Shown here: piece after piece, positions 9,882 through 19,586 of the stretch
How positions within the stretch are numbered: position 1 is the stretch's first letter
How the letters are laid out: each line of letters starts with the position of its first letter
NCBI GenBank assembly: GCA_001839685.1
Contig: MLAK01000830.1
Span: 1-57,542, forward strand
Length of the DNA: 57,542 nucleotides
DNA from: Tritrichomonas foetus
Taxonomy: Eukaryota > Parabasalia > Tritrichomonadida > Tritrichomonadidae
Direction of reading: 5' to 3'
The notes under the pieces: model-generated
The model's input: the letters and a program-made list of their open reading frames with translations, nothing else
What the model was told of the DNA's origin: nothing
Databases searched by the model: none
Made by a program: the position numbers and the translations under genes

Positions 9882-10634
9882 ATGAGTAATAACTATTCGA
9901 ATAAACAAGGAAATAAAAAGCATTTTAACAAAAACAAATATGACAAAGGATACAATAATCCAAATCGCACCAATTCAAACCCAGTTGTTAACAACATGCC
10001 GCCTGTCGATCCAACTTTTCCAAATAACGCAAATAACTTCAATCAGTTTCCTACAAAGCAACAGATTCCAATTCTCTGGGCACTTCCCTGTGAAATTTTA
10101 TACAATAGAGCGTCTGTTCCTGCAAATTGGGATTTGGATCCTATTCCTGGTCAGCAAACAAATCTTCCATGGCGCCACAGATTTTACGAGCCTTCCGGGT
10201 GGAATGACCCACTTTCCCAAAGCGCGAATCCCCAAACCCAAATCCAGCCAAATAATAATTATGCCAACAATATGAATGACCAGCCAAATAACAACTATAG
10301 CAACAACAATGGAAATAGTTGGGGAAGTAACAATAACTATGAAAATAATTATGACAATGAGGCTGACAATAGTAACTATAACATAAATAATTACAGTGTT
10401 AACAACGACAACTACAACAATGATAATAACTATAATAATAACTATGATGATAATTATAATAACAATTATGATAACAATAACAATTATGATAACAATAACA
10501 ATTATAATAACAATAACAATTATAATAACAATAACAATTATAATAACAATAACAACAATTATAAGAACAATAATAGGAGCAATTATAGAAAAAATAACTT
10601 CAATGGGAGACGAAAGAAAAATTATAACACGTAA
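9882..10634 (+). CDS. Asn-rich low-complexity protein of unknown function
   Basis: 250 aa from the third in-frame ATG (MSNNYSNK). Two earlier ATGs, at 9855 and 9867, fall in the palindrome and would add nine residues, so the start is uncertain. Residues about 45-105 are non-repetitive, rich in Pro and Trp (IPILWALPCEILYNRASVP, then NLPWRHRFYEPSGWNDPL) and probably folded or a binding motif. From about 115 on the protein is mostly Asn and Tyr, ending in a basic tail (NGRRKKNYNT). The Asn/Tyr tract is partly built from 18-bp DNA repeats. Such tracts often drive assembly or RNA binding, but I infer nothing firm. I do not recognise the folded part. Confidence 0.7.
   Translation: MSNNYSNKQGNKKHFNKNKYDKGYNNPNRTNSNPVVNNMPPVDPTFPNNANNFNQFPTKQQIPILWALPCEILYNRASVPANWDLDPIPGQQTNLPWRHRFYEPSGWNDPLSQSANPQTQIQPNNNYANNMNDQPNNNYSNNNGNSWGSNNNYENNYDNEADNSNYNINNYSVNNDNYNNDNNYNNNYDDNYNNNYDNNNNYDNNNNYNNNNNYNNNNNYNNNNNNYKNNNRSNYRKNNFNGRRKKNYNT
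10464..10553 (+). repeat. 18-bp tandem repeat encoding Asn/Tyr hexapeptides
   Basis: Five contiguous 18-bp units lie within the Asn-rich gene: two of the form AATTATGATAACAATAAC (10464-10499), then three with TATAAT in place of TATGAT (10500-10553). The units stay in frame, so copy number can vary without breaking the protein. Confidence 0.9.
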
Positions 10635-11348
10635 TGTATTTCAAATCTACATATTTAGATAATGTTTTGCTGTTTTATGTAAAATGACTTTCATAAAAAT
10701 TTCTCTTCCGCTTCTTTTTATTTTATTCCCGCTCCCCAATCAATAAAGTATTTATATATCAAAAATCTCTCATTCAAAACCATTGCTTGATTTTAACTCA
10801 GATAAAATGTTACAATAGGTTTGTTATTAAATACTTTTCATTATTGGAATTTTATCTAATACAACTTTTATTATGAAAAACATTGCCAGCTCGCAATTAG
10901 AAAGAGCGATAGAACATGCTATTTATTTATAGGCGGAATACAACTGTTCATTATTAACATTGCAGAAATCCATTTCATAATAATTTCTAAATAATAGATA
11001 AAATTCCAATAATAAAAAGCTTCATGTAATCATTTTGGTTCATTCATTTTCTTATTGGATTTACATGAAATGATTTGATTCACAAAATTAACTAAATTGG
11101 TTCATGTTATTGAAGCAATGAAATCAGTATTTTCACACAATTATTTAGGTTGATTTAATTCAACTTTAATCACAAATCTTGTCGATTAGGAAAATCATTC
11201 ACAACTCGTTTCATTATATCATTTGTCTTTCTGAAGAATGTCAAAAGAAGGAAAGAAACAAATAAAAAGATAGAAAAGTTCATCTTTAATTTCGAATAAA
11301 AATAAAAATCAATAAAATCAATGAAATCGGTCATCAAAGAGGAGGGAT
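10635..11348. other. Convergent intergenic region containing a 186-bp inverted-repeat element
   Basis: About 700 bases between the 3' ends of the Asn-rich gene and the coiled-coil gene. Apart from the inverted repeat at 10834-11019 (listed separately) I see only AT-rich sequence and no coding frame. Confidence 0.5.
10834..11019. repeat. Inverted-repeat element, MITE-like or hairpin RNA
   Basis: The left arm starts at 10834 (CTTTTCATTATTGGAATTTT...). The right arm ends at 11019 and repeats it in reverse complement, with one mismatch over the outer 24 bases (10834-10857 against 10996-11019). Weaker pairing continues inward to about 10878/10973. The loop of about 95 bases is richer in GC than its surroundings. 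No clear target-site duplication was found. Candidate non-autonomous element or structured transcript. Confidence 0.6.
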
Positions 11349-11945
11349 CTATTTCGCCTTCCTTTTTCCAACTTCGAATTTTTCGAGTTCTTCGAGTTCA
11401 GATTCTAGCCTCAATTTGAGTGCTATATCAGTTGGCGATAAAATCGGCTTTCCAGATAATTTTCGAATTTCGTTTTGTAATTCCGTCTTTTTGGTAGAAA
11501 TGATGCTCTGTTGTTGCGCCATGAGCGAGCCCAAAGCCGATTTTGCTTGCATTTGCTTTTCTTCTTCTTTCTTCTTCATGAAGCTCGATAGCATTTTTTT
11601 CCATGGATTGTTTGGTTCTTCTTTCTCGTGGATTTTAATGAGTTCGGTAGAAGTCGGATTATTGAGTTGGAGTTTACAACGACGAGGAACTGGATAAAAT
11701 GGAGTGATTTGGATTTCACCAAGGTTAAGTGAATTCACAAAGTCATGAAATTCGATCGATCGTGCTTTTTGCAATTCATCAGTTAAAGAGTTTCTTTTTT
11801 CGATTAATTCTGATAGTTTTGATAACATTTGCTCTTGCGTGAGTTCGGGCGATTTAAACCTTGTGTCAATAAGTTCAATGTCAATTGCTTCAATCTCACC
11901 AACGATGACATCAACTGAACCAACAAAATCTTCTTGCGATTCCAT
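11349..11945 (-). CDS. Small coiled-coil protein, unknown
   Basis: 198 aa from the ATG of MESQEDF. The open frame extends 15 codons further but only from a GTG, and no in-frame ATG precedes the upstream stop. Two helical charged segments (about residues 30-80 and 115-195) have heptad-like spacing. They flank a short Pro/Leu-rich strand region (about 85-110; ITPFYPVPRRCKLQLNNP). The C-terminus is basic (GKRKAK). Nothing in it points to an enzyme; a structural or adaptor role is the simplest guess. A second frame overlaps its 5' part (11804-12046), but its composition looks non-coding. Confidence 0.65.
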   Translation of the reverse strand: MESQEDFVGSVDVIVGEIEAIDIELIDTRFKSPELTQEQMLSKLSELIEKRNSLTDELQKARSIEFHDFVNSLNLGEIQITPFYPVPRRCKLQLNNPTSTELIKIHEKEEPNNPWKKMLSSFMKKKEEEKQMQAKSALGSLMAQQQSIISTKKTELQNEIRKLSGKPILSPTDIALKLRLESELEELEKFEVGKRKAK

Positions 11946-13176
11946 TTGATAATTTGAATGAAGTTGTAAAGCTGTGAATTTTGTTGACACTTTTGGAAAT
12001 GATGTATAGTGGTGCCCGTTTTCATGTAAACATGTTCAATCGTCATATTTTACTTAGTTTTTGAAAAATTTATCTTCGTTATCGGAGATTAATACTATCA
12101 AAGATTTTTTTCGCAAAAATTTTCTATAGAAAATTCCCTGTCTTAATTGTGTACATTTGAATAGCGTTGATAAATTTTTCTTAATGAATCTGAATTTAGA
12201 ATTATCTCTCAGAAAAATATTTATTGCCAAAATGCCCGATCAAAGATCGAATTAGTAGATGAATAAGAGCTTTTCTTTCACTTTTTGGCATAAATATTCG
12301 TTCATTCTGTAGAAAATAGATTATTGAACTTCATTTCATTTTATGAAAATTTAAAGAGGGAATGTTTTCTTTCATATTGGTGATTGAATACAATCTCGAT
12401 TAGTATCAATGAACAGGGAAATAATATGAAAATCTTTTATATCATCATTTTTTCCAAATATCAAATTAATTATTATTATTTTTAATTTCCACTATTCTTA
12501 TTTTAGAATCATCGAAATGCGTTCAATAAAAAACATATGATATATCAACATTGCCAGTCTATATTCCAAAAGAAACAAAAAGTGAAACTGAAGAAGGAGA
12601 AAATAAAAAAGTTCCATAACAAATAGTGAATCATTCAAATGATAGAAATGAATGAGATAGTCTTCCTGGTTCTGCAATTACAGGAATTTTATTGGATGCG
12701 TAGTTGCTGTCATTATTATTATTTGCATGATAGTTTTTGTGATTAAGAAACAAAACAAGCATGAAAATTGAATCAACAGCTAATAAACATTCTTCATTAC
12801 ATTTATCATCAACATCAGAATCATCAATAGTAAATATTGAAGATGAATCCAACATTTAATAAAAATCATAATTCACAAGATAAATATCAATCTTCTCCTT
12901 TAATTTTTCTTTACTTTTAATTTTTTAACATGTTTGTTTTTCTTTTGTTAATACACTAATTGGTAAATATCATTTTGGATGAATTCATTAGTATGATAAT
13001 TATCATGATTTCAGTCAAGAAAAGTTGTATTTTAATCATTTTCCTTTAAATTTAATTCTCTTTAATCATTTCCGTCATTCATGTTAACTTAATTAGAAGA
13101 ACAAGAAATAAAAGAAAAAGAAGACAGGTATAGATAATTAACAATTTATTTCAGGACATTCTTATATGACAATTTT
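11946..13176. other. Long AT-rich gap with only weak coding traces
   Basis: About 1.2 kb. Two weak coding-like traces are present: a 74-codon minus-strand frame at 12631-12855 (listed separately), and a short plus-strand frame without ATG ending at about 12619, whose last residues include PVYIPKETKSETEEGENKK and look like a charged protein tail. Either may be gene debris. No RNA gene or repeat was recognised. Confidence 0.4.
12631..12855 (-). CDS. Doubtful small ORF, possibly a remnant
   Basis: 74 codons from an ATG. The N-terminus is acidic and Ser-rich (MLDSSSIFTIDDSDVDD), followed by a short hydrophobic stretch (SIFMLVLFL) and an Asn-rich part. It stands alone in a long gap and resembles nothing I know. 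It may be chance or the remains of a membrane protein. Confidence 0.18.
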   Translation of the reverse strand: MLDSSSIFTIDDSDVDDKCNEECLLAVDSIFMLVLFLNHKNYHANNNNDSNYASNKIPVIAEPGRLSHSFLSFE

Positions 13177-15315
13177 TCACTCAGAAATTTCAAAGCTTTC
13201 ATCAGACATTCCCCAATTTTTGGTATGATCATAATTTCCACAACTTAAGCAGTTTCCATGACAACAGTATTCCATCATATATTTTGTATGATTTTCAACA
13301 GATGGACGAAAAATGTTTTTCTTTGGATGCTTTTGATGAAGGATCAAAGGATGAGTGAACATTTGCGCAAATCCAGGAATAAGTCTCATCATTTTAGAAA
13401 TAAATAATACATCAACGTTTGGATTTGCAGGAATTTCATTAAATCCATCAATAGCATCCCACATTTTCTTCGAAAGTAAAATAAAATCTCCTGCACCACA
13501 TGGTGCTGAATGTTCTTCAAAGCTATCAAATGATTCAATAATTGAAAATCTTTGTTTTCCAAACGAACATCGTTGATTAATATCATACTTTCGCATGGTC
13601 CATGGTTCATTTAATCCTTGAACAATTTCATCAAATGTTTTGTTGTTGTATGTGGAATCACGTTCATCCCAGCGAGTTGCGCGATAAAGTAGTGCCGTAT
13701 TAAACTGACGAGCAGCAATTAATTCAAATAATTCATCAGACAAAAGGTCATCTGGATTAGTAGTTAATACAAATTTTCCTTTTGCGCGACGAATTCCGAT
13801 ATTTTTGGCAAGATACTCTAAGAAAGAGATTTTGACAGAAGAATTATTTTGATCATTCATCTTTTTCAAAATTTTATAGTGGGCTGATTGAGGTACTATT
13901 ATATATTGAACTTTTCCTTTCAAATTTTCTGATATATTAAAAACTTGATTCAGTAAAGAATTCCCTTTTTTGAGGTCAGTTGCATAATCGACAAAAATAA
14001 TTTCTATGTCTGCTAATGGAACTTTCTCTAAAGCACCACTAATTCTATCCAAAAAGTTTTGAGCTCTTCTTTCAAAGCCTTTTGAAAAATTATCATGTCT
14101 CCCAACAATTACAAATGAAAAGTATTTGGTTTCTTTTTCAGTACGATTAAATCCAGAAAATTCAGTCATTAGCATCTGCGTAACATTATCATCTTCTTCG
14201 CCAATTAGTGCTTTATGCTGTGTTTCTGGAAATTCATCAATTTTATGAGGGGTTTGATGGAAATGTAAATCACAATGATCTAAATTTGCTGCTTTCACTG
14301 CGGTTTTAACGGCTTCTTCAATTGTTATATTAGAGGCTCCATAAATTGCAAACCTTCCTCTTTTTATATCATCTGGATATTTAATTTGGTGTCTAACAAA
14401 TTTTGATGCATCATCAGCTCTGATACTATGATATGATTTTGTTGGAATAATTTCAATATCTGTGCGTCCAGAAATCCTGCATTCCCGAACAGCTCTCATT
14501 GTTGGATTTTCCAAATCATAAAAAGCATCTTTATCAACCAAATATGGGACTTCAACAACACAACCACCATTTCGTAGAGCAGTTGTCATAGTTTCTTCAG
14601 AAATTGGAGAAACTGGTGCAAAAACAAATGGAATTTCTCTGTCATTCAAAAAAGATGTGATTCCACGAATATAGTTGGTTGCAATATCATTCAAATCTTG
14701 TGAACCATCTGTTGTTGAGTGATGTGTAAGTGGTGGTTGATAAACAATGAAGGCTTGTTTTATTGTAACGTTTTCAAATGGAATGAGTGAGTCTGGTGAT
14801 GTGAAGTCAATTTCATTGATTCCATTTATGGCAATAAATGGTTTTCCTTTATATGCAAATTTGCGCGAAATGGCTGCACCTAGTGCTGTTGATGCTCCGA
14901 TAACTAAATATCTTGGTTCGGCTAGATCTTCTTGTCGCAAATTTTTCCCTAAAATACGAATATATTCACTTCTGGCCATTTTTCTATTCAAACATTTCCC
15001 TTTACTGTTTGAAATTATATTGCGATATTTAAAAGCTTTGTGTTCTTCGGATTCGACTTTTGGAGGAATTACAATTTCGTAGAATGCGTTGTTTGGAGCT
15101 TTATAAATCATGATTGGAAGTCTGTGAAAGAAATCGAATATTTGGAGCACTAAAAGAGGAACCAAGAAGAGCAAAAGTGCCATAAAACAAATGAACAGCG
15201 AAACACGTAAAAAATAATTCCTGCGTGTGCGACGGATACTTCGGCGAATAATATTTATCTGATGAAATTTTAAAAAATATTTTCGAAAAAGATTATGGTT
15301 ACATTTTAATCCCAT
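13177..15315 (-). CDS. Type II membrane protein: Rossmann-like domain joined to a glycosyltransferase-like domain
   Basis: 712 aa from the ATG; one extra codon upstream is TTG. After a basic cytosolic start there is a single strong membrane helix (about residues 38-62), the layout of Golgi glycosyltransferases. Residues about 133-330 look like a Rossmann or NAD(P)-epimerase-type domain, beginning YLVIGASTALGAAISRKF, a GxSTxxG glycine-rich turn. Residues about 395-700 look like a GT-A/GT2-type transferase: NIGIRRAKGKFVLTTNPDDL, with D523-D524 (numbering from the TTG) in the place of the metal-binding Asp pair, and later GAGDFILLSKKMWDAIDGF. A role in surface glycan building is inferred. The donor and acceptor are unknown, and the Rossmann half may not be catalytic. 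Confidence 0.68.
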   Translation of the reverse strand: MGLKCNHNLFRKYFLKFHQINIIRRSIRRTRRNYFLRVSLFICFMALLLFLVPLLVLQIFDFFHRLPIMIYKAPNNAFYEIVIPPKVESEEHKAFKYRNIISNSKGKCLNRKMARSEYIRILGKNLRQEDLAEPRYLVIGASTALGAAISRKFAYKGKPFIAINGINEIDFTSPDSLIPFENVTIKQAFIVYQPPLTHHSTTDGSQDLNDIATNYIRGITSFLNDREIPFVFAPVSPISEETMTTALRNGGCVVEVPYLVDKDAFYDLENPTMRAVRECRISGRTDIEIIPTKSYHSIRADDASKFVRHQIKYPDDIKRGRFAIYGASNITIEEAVKTAVKAANLDHCDLHFHQTPHKIDEFPETQHKALIGEEDDNVTQMLMTEFSGFNRTEKETKYFSFVIVGRHDNFSKGFERRAQNFLDRISGALEKVPLADIEIIFVDYATDLKKGNSLLNQVFNISENLKGKVQYIIVPQSAHYKILKKMNDQNNSSVKISFLEYLAKNIGIRRAKGKFVLTTNPDDLLSDELFELIAARQFNTALLYRATRWDERDSTYNNKTFDEIVQGLNEPWTMRKYDINQRCSFGKQRFSIIESFDSFEEHSAPCGAGDFILLSKKMWDAIDGFNEIPANPNVDVLFISKMMRLIPGFAQMFTHPLILHQKHPKKNIFRPSVENHTKYMMEYCCHGNCLSCGNYDHTKNWGMSDESFEISE

Positions 15316-15318
15316 CAA

Positions 15319-15531
15319 AAGTTGATGGAAAAGAAAAAAATGTTATCAGCTTTAGGATAAGGTCAAATAAAAAGTCAAATTGTTCACCTTTTAATTATTA
15401 AATTAGTCGATCAAAAAGACCATAAAAAGTTGGAATAACGATTAATAAAAAGCTAAAAAGTTCATACAACGATGAAAAGCATATGAAAAAGTTCTAAGTA
15501 TGTTCGTTATATATCAATCAACATTGATAAA
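15319..15531. promoter_or_regulatory. Divergent promoter region with a tandem GTCAAAT pair
   Basis: Separates the minus-strand glycosyltransferase-like gene from the plus-strand coiled-coil gene. GTCAAAT occurs at 15362-15368 and again at 15374-15380, 12 bp apart start to start, followed by TTGTTCAC. The same pair with the same step occurs at 19528 and 40403. It lies 47 nt from the minus-strand start and 164 nt from the plus-strand start, so it could serve either. Confidence 0.45.
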
Positions 15532-17799
15532 ATGCATGCGCTTCTCGAATCTAGTCAAATTCTAGGAGGAAAAGATATAAAACCACCTGAAATGACCACG
15601 AAACTTATTGCTCCAAGTGTTGATCAAGATGATACTCAAGATATTTCTCGAATTCCAAAAAAATATCATATCATTCGATCTTTCCCGATTTTCCCCAAAG
15701 ATTTTGCTGATCAAGGCTATCGAGTATATAATAATAACGGCACATGGAATGTAGTTTTATGGCCGTCCGCCAACCCAGATTCGCGACAAGACGTTCAATA
15801 TTTATCTGACGCAGTAAGGCTTATGTTGGATGAATTACAAGGCGATACATGCGCTAGAGTAGATCCCACGCAAATGCAAGACGTTCAAAAGGCCAAAACT
15901 AATGCAGCACATATGATTCAATTATTCGAAAAACGATGCTCATTACTAAAAATTGCTCTTGATGAAATAACCAGGCAGGTTTCTGCCCATTGCACTGAAC
16001 GGGGTGCTCTTTTGTCATTTTTAATCGACGACTTCATGAACGCCTTTAAAGAGATTCCCAAACAATACAATTCTGCTTTAAAAGTCATGAAAAAAGAAGT
16101 CGATCAATTACGAGTCTCATTAGATGCAAAAAGTATGGAACTAGATTCACAAGCGAAAGATTTAAATGAACAAATTTCGTTAATGATGCTTGAAAGAAGG
16201 ATGGAGAAAGAATGGCACGGCCAGCTTGAAGAGCAACTTAAAAAATGGAAACAACAAGTTGATACTTATAAAAAAAAAGCACAGGACCAAATAAAACTTG
16301 AAAGAGAAATGCTGGAACATCAAATAAGTGGACTTCGTGATGTTGTTGCTGATTTAAGACTTGAAAATGACGCATTAAAAGAACAATTACAATTCCAACG
16401 AAGTGAAATGTTGAAATCAGAGAAAAAATACGCGGAATTTGAACAACAAATTCAAACAATGAATAAAAAGAATGAAAAACTACAAATGCAAATTTCAAAA
16501 GGAGGAATGACTTCAAGTCGAGCGAAATCACCAACGAGTTCAAGAGTAGATAGTGGAGAAAATAATCAACCTGGTCCAGAAGCTTCTCTTGTTGATGAAT
16601 CCAAATTAAAACAATTGATTGAAGAATTTCCAAAACAAAAAGAAATGCCACTTTTAACTCATAGAGAAATAACTCAAGTTGTTTTTGGTCTATTTGATCA
16701 ATTGTTTAATAATCCAAATTCGTTTGCACCACTTGATGATTTTTATGCGCAAAGACTTTTAATAACTGAAGAAACTCCACAAGCAGCTGCTGATACAGCT
16801 CGTGGATTTTTATTATCATTGAATCATTCCGAAGATGTTTTTACATTAGCTTCATTAACAAATGATCTTTTAAGAAGGAAATTTAATGATTCAATCTTTC
16901 GCATTTTAATTCAATTTTATGGATTCTTTAAAGCACAGCCTTTTCAATTCAATACAGTAATTGATCATAATACTGACGTTCCAATTATACCTGTTGCTTT
17001 AGCCAATAATTTAACACAATCTATGTTTACAACAGTTCTTGGTGATGATGGTGTTAAAGATGTAAATGAGCAAATTAAAGCAGTTCAAATTGAAGAAAGA
17101 GGAAAACCACCAATGATTCCAATTGTTAATGTTTTTGATTTAATGATTAGAAAAATTGTTGATCATTTTAATCAGAAATGTACGGAAACTTTAAATAACT
17201 TCTCAAGACATTATACAAGATATCAAAAGACAATCAATCAAAGAATTCCAACTGATGATCCAACAATTCAAAGAATGGATTGGAGAACATTTAGAGATTT
17301 TATGAAGCCAATTAGACAGGAATTAACAATGCAGGAACTTGAACGTTTATTCTTTGATTGTACACACTTTTCTGATTCAATTGCCTCCATTACATCAGAT
17401 GCTTTTGATACAATGTGTGTAACAAGGCAGATTTATATAAACAAGATAAAAGTTCCTGGAAGTGGAAAAAGGCTTCGATTTGTACCAAATGAAATGCTAT
17501 CAGTTATTGACAGTGCATGGAAAAACTCACTACGAAGTTCTGTTAAGAAGGCAATTACAGAATTAAGTAAATCAGACCAAGCTCAAAATGCTGTAGTGAC
17601 ATTAAGAGCTCTAGATCAGAAACTTGAAGAGACTCTTAAAAATACATCTGCTGGTCCATTTTGTATGCAATTGCTTCATGAAGCAGCATCCATTATTGGA
17701 TCAGAAGCCGTTTCTATTGCTTCTTCATTACCAATTGATAAATGCCTTTCTATCATGGAAAGACAAATTACTGTTCTGAATACAGATTCTGCGAAATAA
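15532..17799 (+). CDS. Coiled-coil protein with an axonemal dynein light-chain-like motif
   Basis: 755 aa. The N-terminal 110 residues are mostly non-helical. Residues about 130-330 form a long coiled coil. At its start, ITRQVSAHCTERGALLSFLI recalls the QV-x-x-x-C-x-ERG-x-LL motif of axonemal dynein light chain (p28) and its relatives, an axonemal hint judged by eye. A short Ser-rich hinge (about 325-345) precedes a C-terminal globular helical half (about 360-755) that I do not recognise. A flagellar or axostyle-linked structural role would suit a trichomonad. The neighbours do not settle the function. Confidence 0.75.
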   Translation: MHALLESSQILGGKDIKPPEMTTKLIAPSVDQDDTQDISRIPKKYHIIRSFPIFPKDFADQGYRVYNNNGTWNVVLWPSANPDSRQDVQYLSDAVRLMLDELQGDTCARVDPTQMQDVQKAKTNAAHMIQLFEKRCSLLKIALDEITRQVSAHCTERGALLSFLIDDFMNAFKEIPKQYNSALKVMKKEVDQLRVSLDAKSMELDSQAKDLNEQISLMMLERRMEKEWHGQLEEQLKKWKQQVDTYKKKAQDQIKLEREMLEHQISGLRDVVADLRLENDALKEQLQFQRSEMLKSEKKYAEFEQQIQTMNKKNEKLQMQISKGGMTSSRAKSPTSSRVDSGENNQPGPEASLVDESKLKQLIEEFPKQKEMPLLTHREITQVVFGLFDQLFNNPNSFAPLDDFYAQRLLITEETPQAAADTARGFLLSLNHSEDVFTLASLTNDLLRRKFNDSIFRILIQFYGFFKAQPFQFNTVIDHNTDVPIIPVALANNLTQSMFTTVLGDDGVKDVNEQIKAVQIEERGKPPMIPIVNVFDLMIRKIVDHFNQKCTETLNNFSRHYTRYQKTINQRIPTDDPTIQRMDWRTFRDFMKPIRQELTMQELERLFFDCTHFSDSIASITSDAFDTMCVTRQIYINKIKVPGSGKRLRFVPNEMLSVIDSAWKNSLRSSVKKAITELSKSDQAQNAVVTLRALDQKLEETLKNTSAGPFCMQLLHEAASIIGSEAVSIASSLPIDKCLSIMERQITVLNTDSAK

Positions 17800-18162
17800 T
17801 ATGTTTATTTGTTAATTGTTTAAATATATTTGATTTAATTATGTTTTATTCTTTTTCATTTTTCCCTGAATCTTTCTCATTTCTATTCTTTCTCATTTCA
17901 TTTCTTTCTCATTTCATTTCTTTCTCATTTCTATTCTTTCTTATTTCTATTCTTTCTCATTTCATTTCTTTCTCATTTCTATTCTTTCTTATTTCTATTC
18001 TTTCTCATTTCATTTCTTTCTCATTTCATTTCTTTCTTTTTTCTTTGATATTTTCTTTTACCAAGATAAAAAAATAAGCTGATGGATCAAAAAGAGAATA
18101 AAATGAAATATGAGTATTGACAATATAATTATGATTTTAGAGAAAATTTATAAACACATAAC
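17800..18162. other. Convergent 3' region filled by a pyrimidine-rich minisatellite
   Basis: Lies between the 3' ends of the coiled-coil gene and the small two-helix membrane gene. Nearly half of it is the 16-bp tandem array listed separately. A plus-strand open frame through the array is a by-product of the repeat. Confidence 0.6.
17879..18038 (+). repeat. 16-bp polypyrimidine minisatellite, about ten units
   Basis: Ten contiguous 16-bp units of two alternating kinds, ATTTCTATTCTTTCTY and ATTTCATTTCTTTCTY, without length changes. The plus strand is almost all pyrimidine plus A. The array sits right after the stop of the plus-strand gene and could lie in its 3' UTR. Confidence 0.9.
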
Positions 18163-18576
18163 TCACTCTTTCTTTGCTTTTGCCTGCGCTTGCTTCTCGA
18201 GTTCAATCTGGTGCTTCTCTTCTGCGACGTCATGGCCCCATGCCCAAAAGTAGAATCCAAAAACAATGACTTGGGTGAGAACAACTGCAAGAACACACGA
18301 GTATATTGGGGCATCAAACGGATCAATAGATGGGAAGATAACCGGAATGTAAATTTTTCCTGCATAGAAAGATCCAAATCCGACAACGACGAGCGCAAGC
18401 GATATTCCGATGAAAGTGTTAAGCACTTTCCTGTTTTCTTGGAAGCCAAGTGCTTGAAATACTGTTGGACCATTTTCTGATTGTTGCGGTGATGGTTCAT
18501 TTGGTTCTTGGTTTTCATCGGGATTCTCGGTGGATGTAATCTCAGCTTGTTTGGCTTTGTCCTCTTTTCCACTCAT
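18163..18576 (-). CDS. Small two-helix membrane protein, possibly VMA21-like
   Basis: 137 aa. A disordered acidic and Gln/Pro-rich N-terminus (1-40) is followed by two membrane helices (about residues 52-72 and 88-112) with a short lumenal turn, then a basic and acidic helical tail (QIELEKQAQAKAKKE). The spacing of the helices and the motif FGFYFWAWGHD after the second resemble VMA21, the ER chaperone for V-ATPase assembly, whose second helix ends in an AWxE-type motif. This is a by-eye match of a short family and could be wrong. A simple small hairpin membrane protein is the alternative. Confidence 0.6.
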   Translation of the reverse strand: MSGKEDKAKQAEITSTENPDENQEPNEPSPQQSENGPTVFQALGFQENRKVLNTFIGISLALVVVGFGSFYAGKIYIPVIFPSIDPFDAPIYSCVLAVVLTQVIVFGFYFWAWGHDVAEEKHQIELEKQAQAKAKKE

Positions 18577-18850
18577 TGGTAAATTAACGATAAAATAAAG
18601 TATTAAATAATTGTGAAAATATTTGGCTAACCAATTTTTGATCGGATCAAGATGGTTTACAAATTAATTGTTAACTATTCACATCAAGATTAGTTTGTTA
18701 AATAATATTTCACAGTGAATTCATCTGAGAAAGGAAATAATAGGAAACCAAAGATACAGAGAATATCAATGAAAAAAATTACATTCAAAAAGTAACTAGA
18801 AAAAAAAAAGATCATAAATATGTAAAAATAGATATTTTTAATAAATTTTA

Positions 18851-19312
18851 TTACCGTTCTGATTCCATATACTTTTTGTTAATACTCTGTCCATTTTCAA
18901 AATTAGTTTTAAATTTGTTGGCAATATCTGGTAGAGGAAATCTAACAGCAAACAGCTCGCGTGTTTCTGTTTCTTTAGTATCGGCAAAATCATAGGCTGT
19001 CCAGGTAAACTCTCTATTTGATCCTTGCAATGAATGAAGTGAACCCATATAAGGAATTTGATGATTGGCTCTTACGACGTATGTTAAATTTTGTCTCATT
19101 AAAATACGGCATAGACCACTGTCTTTATCTTTTAATATTTTCAAAACGCCAGATCCGCGATTAATCCATTCGTTTTTTTCCCTCGAAAATCTAAACAAAA
19201 TTGCTCTTTCAGAAAACATTTCATCGTCATTAATATCGGCATTTGGTGCTTCTTGCGCTGGTAGTATCTCCTCTGAAGTTGATTCAGTAATTTCTGATGA
19301 AACACTGCTCAT
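18851..19312 (-). CDS. RanBP1-type Ran-binding protein
   Basis: 153 aa with one Ran-binding domain (about residues 30-145). Clear family marks are the acidic start, then ERAILFRFSREKNEWINRG followed by SGVLKILKDK, then CRILMRQNLTYVVRANHQI and a late FAVRFPLPDIANKF. Family knowledge: RanBP1 binds Ran-GTP, helps RanGAP and releases export complexes in the cytosol. It is a single-domain form of the usual small size. Just before its ATG the minus strand reads TCATA, which fits the trichomonad initiator pattern TCAYW and supports this start. It shares a divergent upstream region with the Sel1/pseudokinase gene. Confidence 0.95.
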   Translation of the reverse strand: MSSVSSEITESTSEEILPAQEAPNADINDDEMFSERAILFRFSREKNEWINRGSGVLKILKDKDSGLCRILMRQNLTYVVRANHQIPYMGSLHSLQGSNREFTWTAYDFADTKETETRELFAVRFPLPDIANKFKTNFENGQSINKKYMESER

Positions 19313-19586
19313 TATGAGATTTGCATCGGTTTATAATTTTATTTGAATAATTCAAATTTGAATCATTAATCGGTCATTAATTGATAGCATTTTTGATCAA
19401 AATATTCAGATTTCCCGTAAGTTATTCAGCCATTTAACTAAACAAACTTATATCACTGAATACTGAATTAATGAATCAAACAATAATTCAATAATTTTAT
19501 ATTTTTAAATCGATTTGAACATTTAAGGTCAAATAAAACGTCAAATTAAAGAAAAGTGTTCACAGGAAAACAGTTCACTCTTTGCA
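19313..19586. promoter_or_regulatory. Divergent promoter with TCATA initiator and a GTCAAAT-pair block
   Basis: On the minus strand TCATA abuts the RanBP1 ATG. On the plus strand the block 19517-19561 begins GAACATTTAAGGTCAAAT and ends GAAAAGTGTTC. It holds GTCAAAT at 19528 and 19540 and terminates 25 nt before the next ATG. It matches 40392-40436 at all but three of 45 positions. Confidence 0.6.

Noticed and set aside
17742..18077. 111-codon plus-strand frame rich in Phe/Ser/Leu
   Set aside because: It is the translation of the 16-bp minisatellite.
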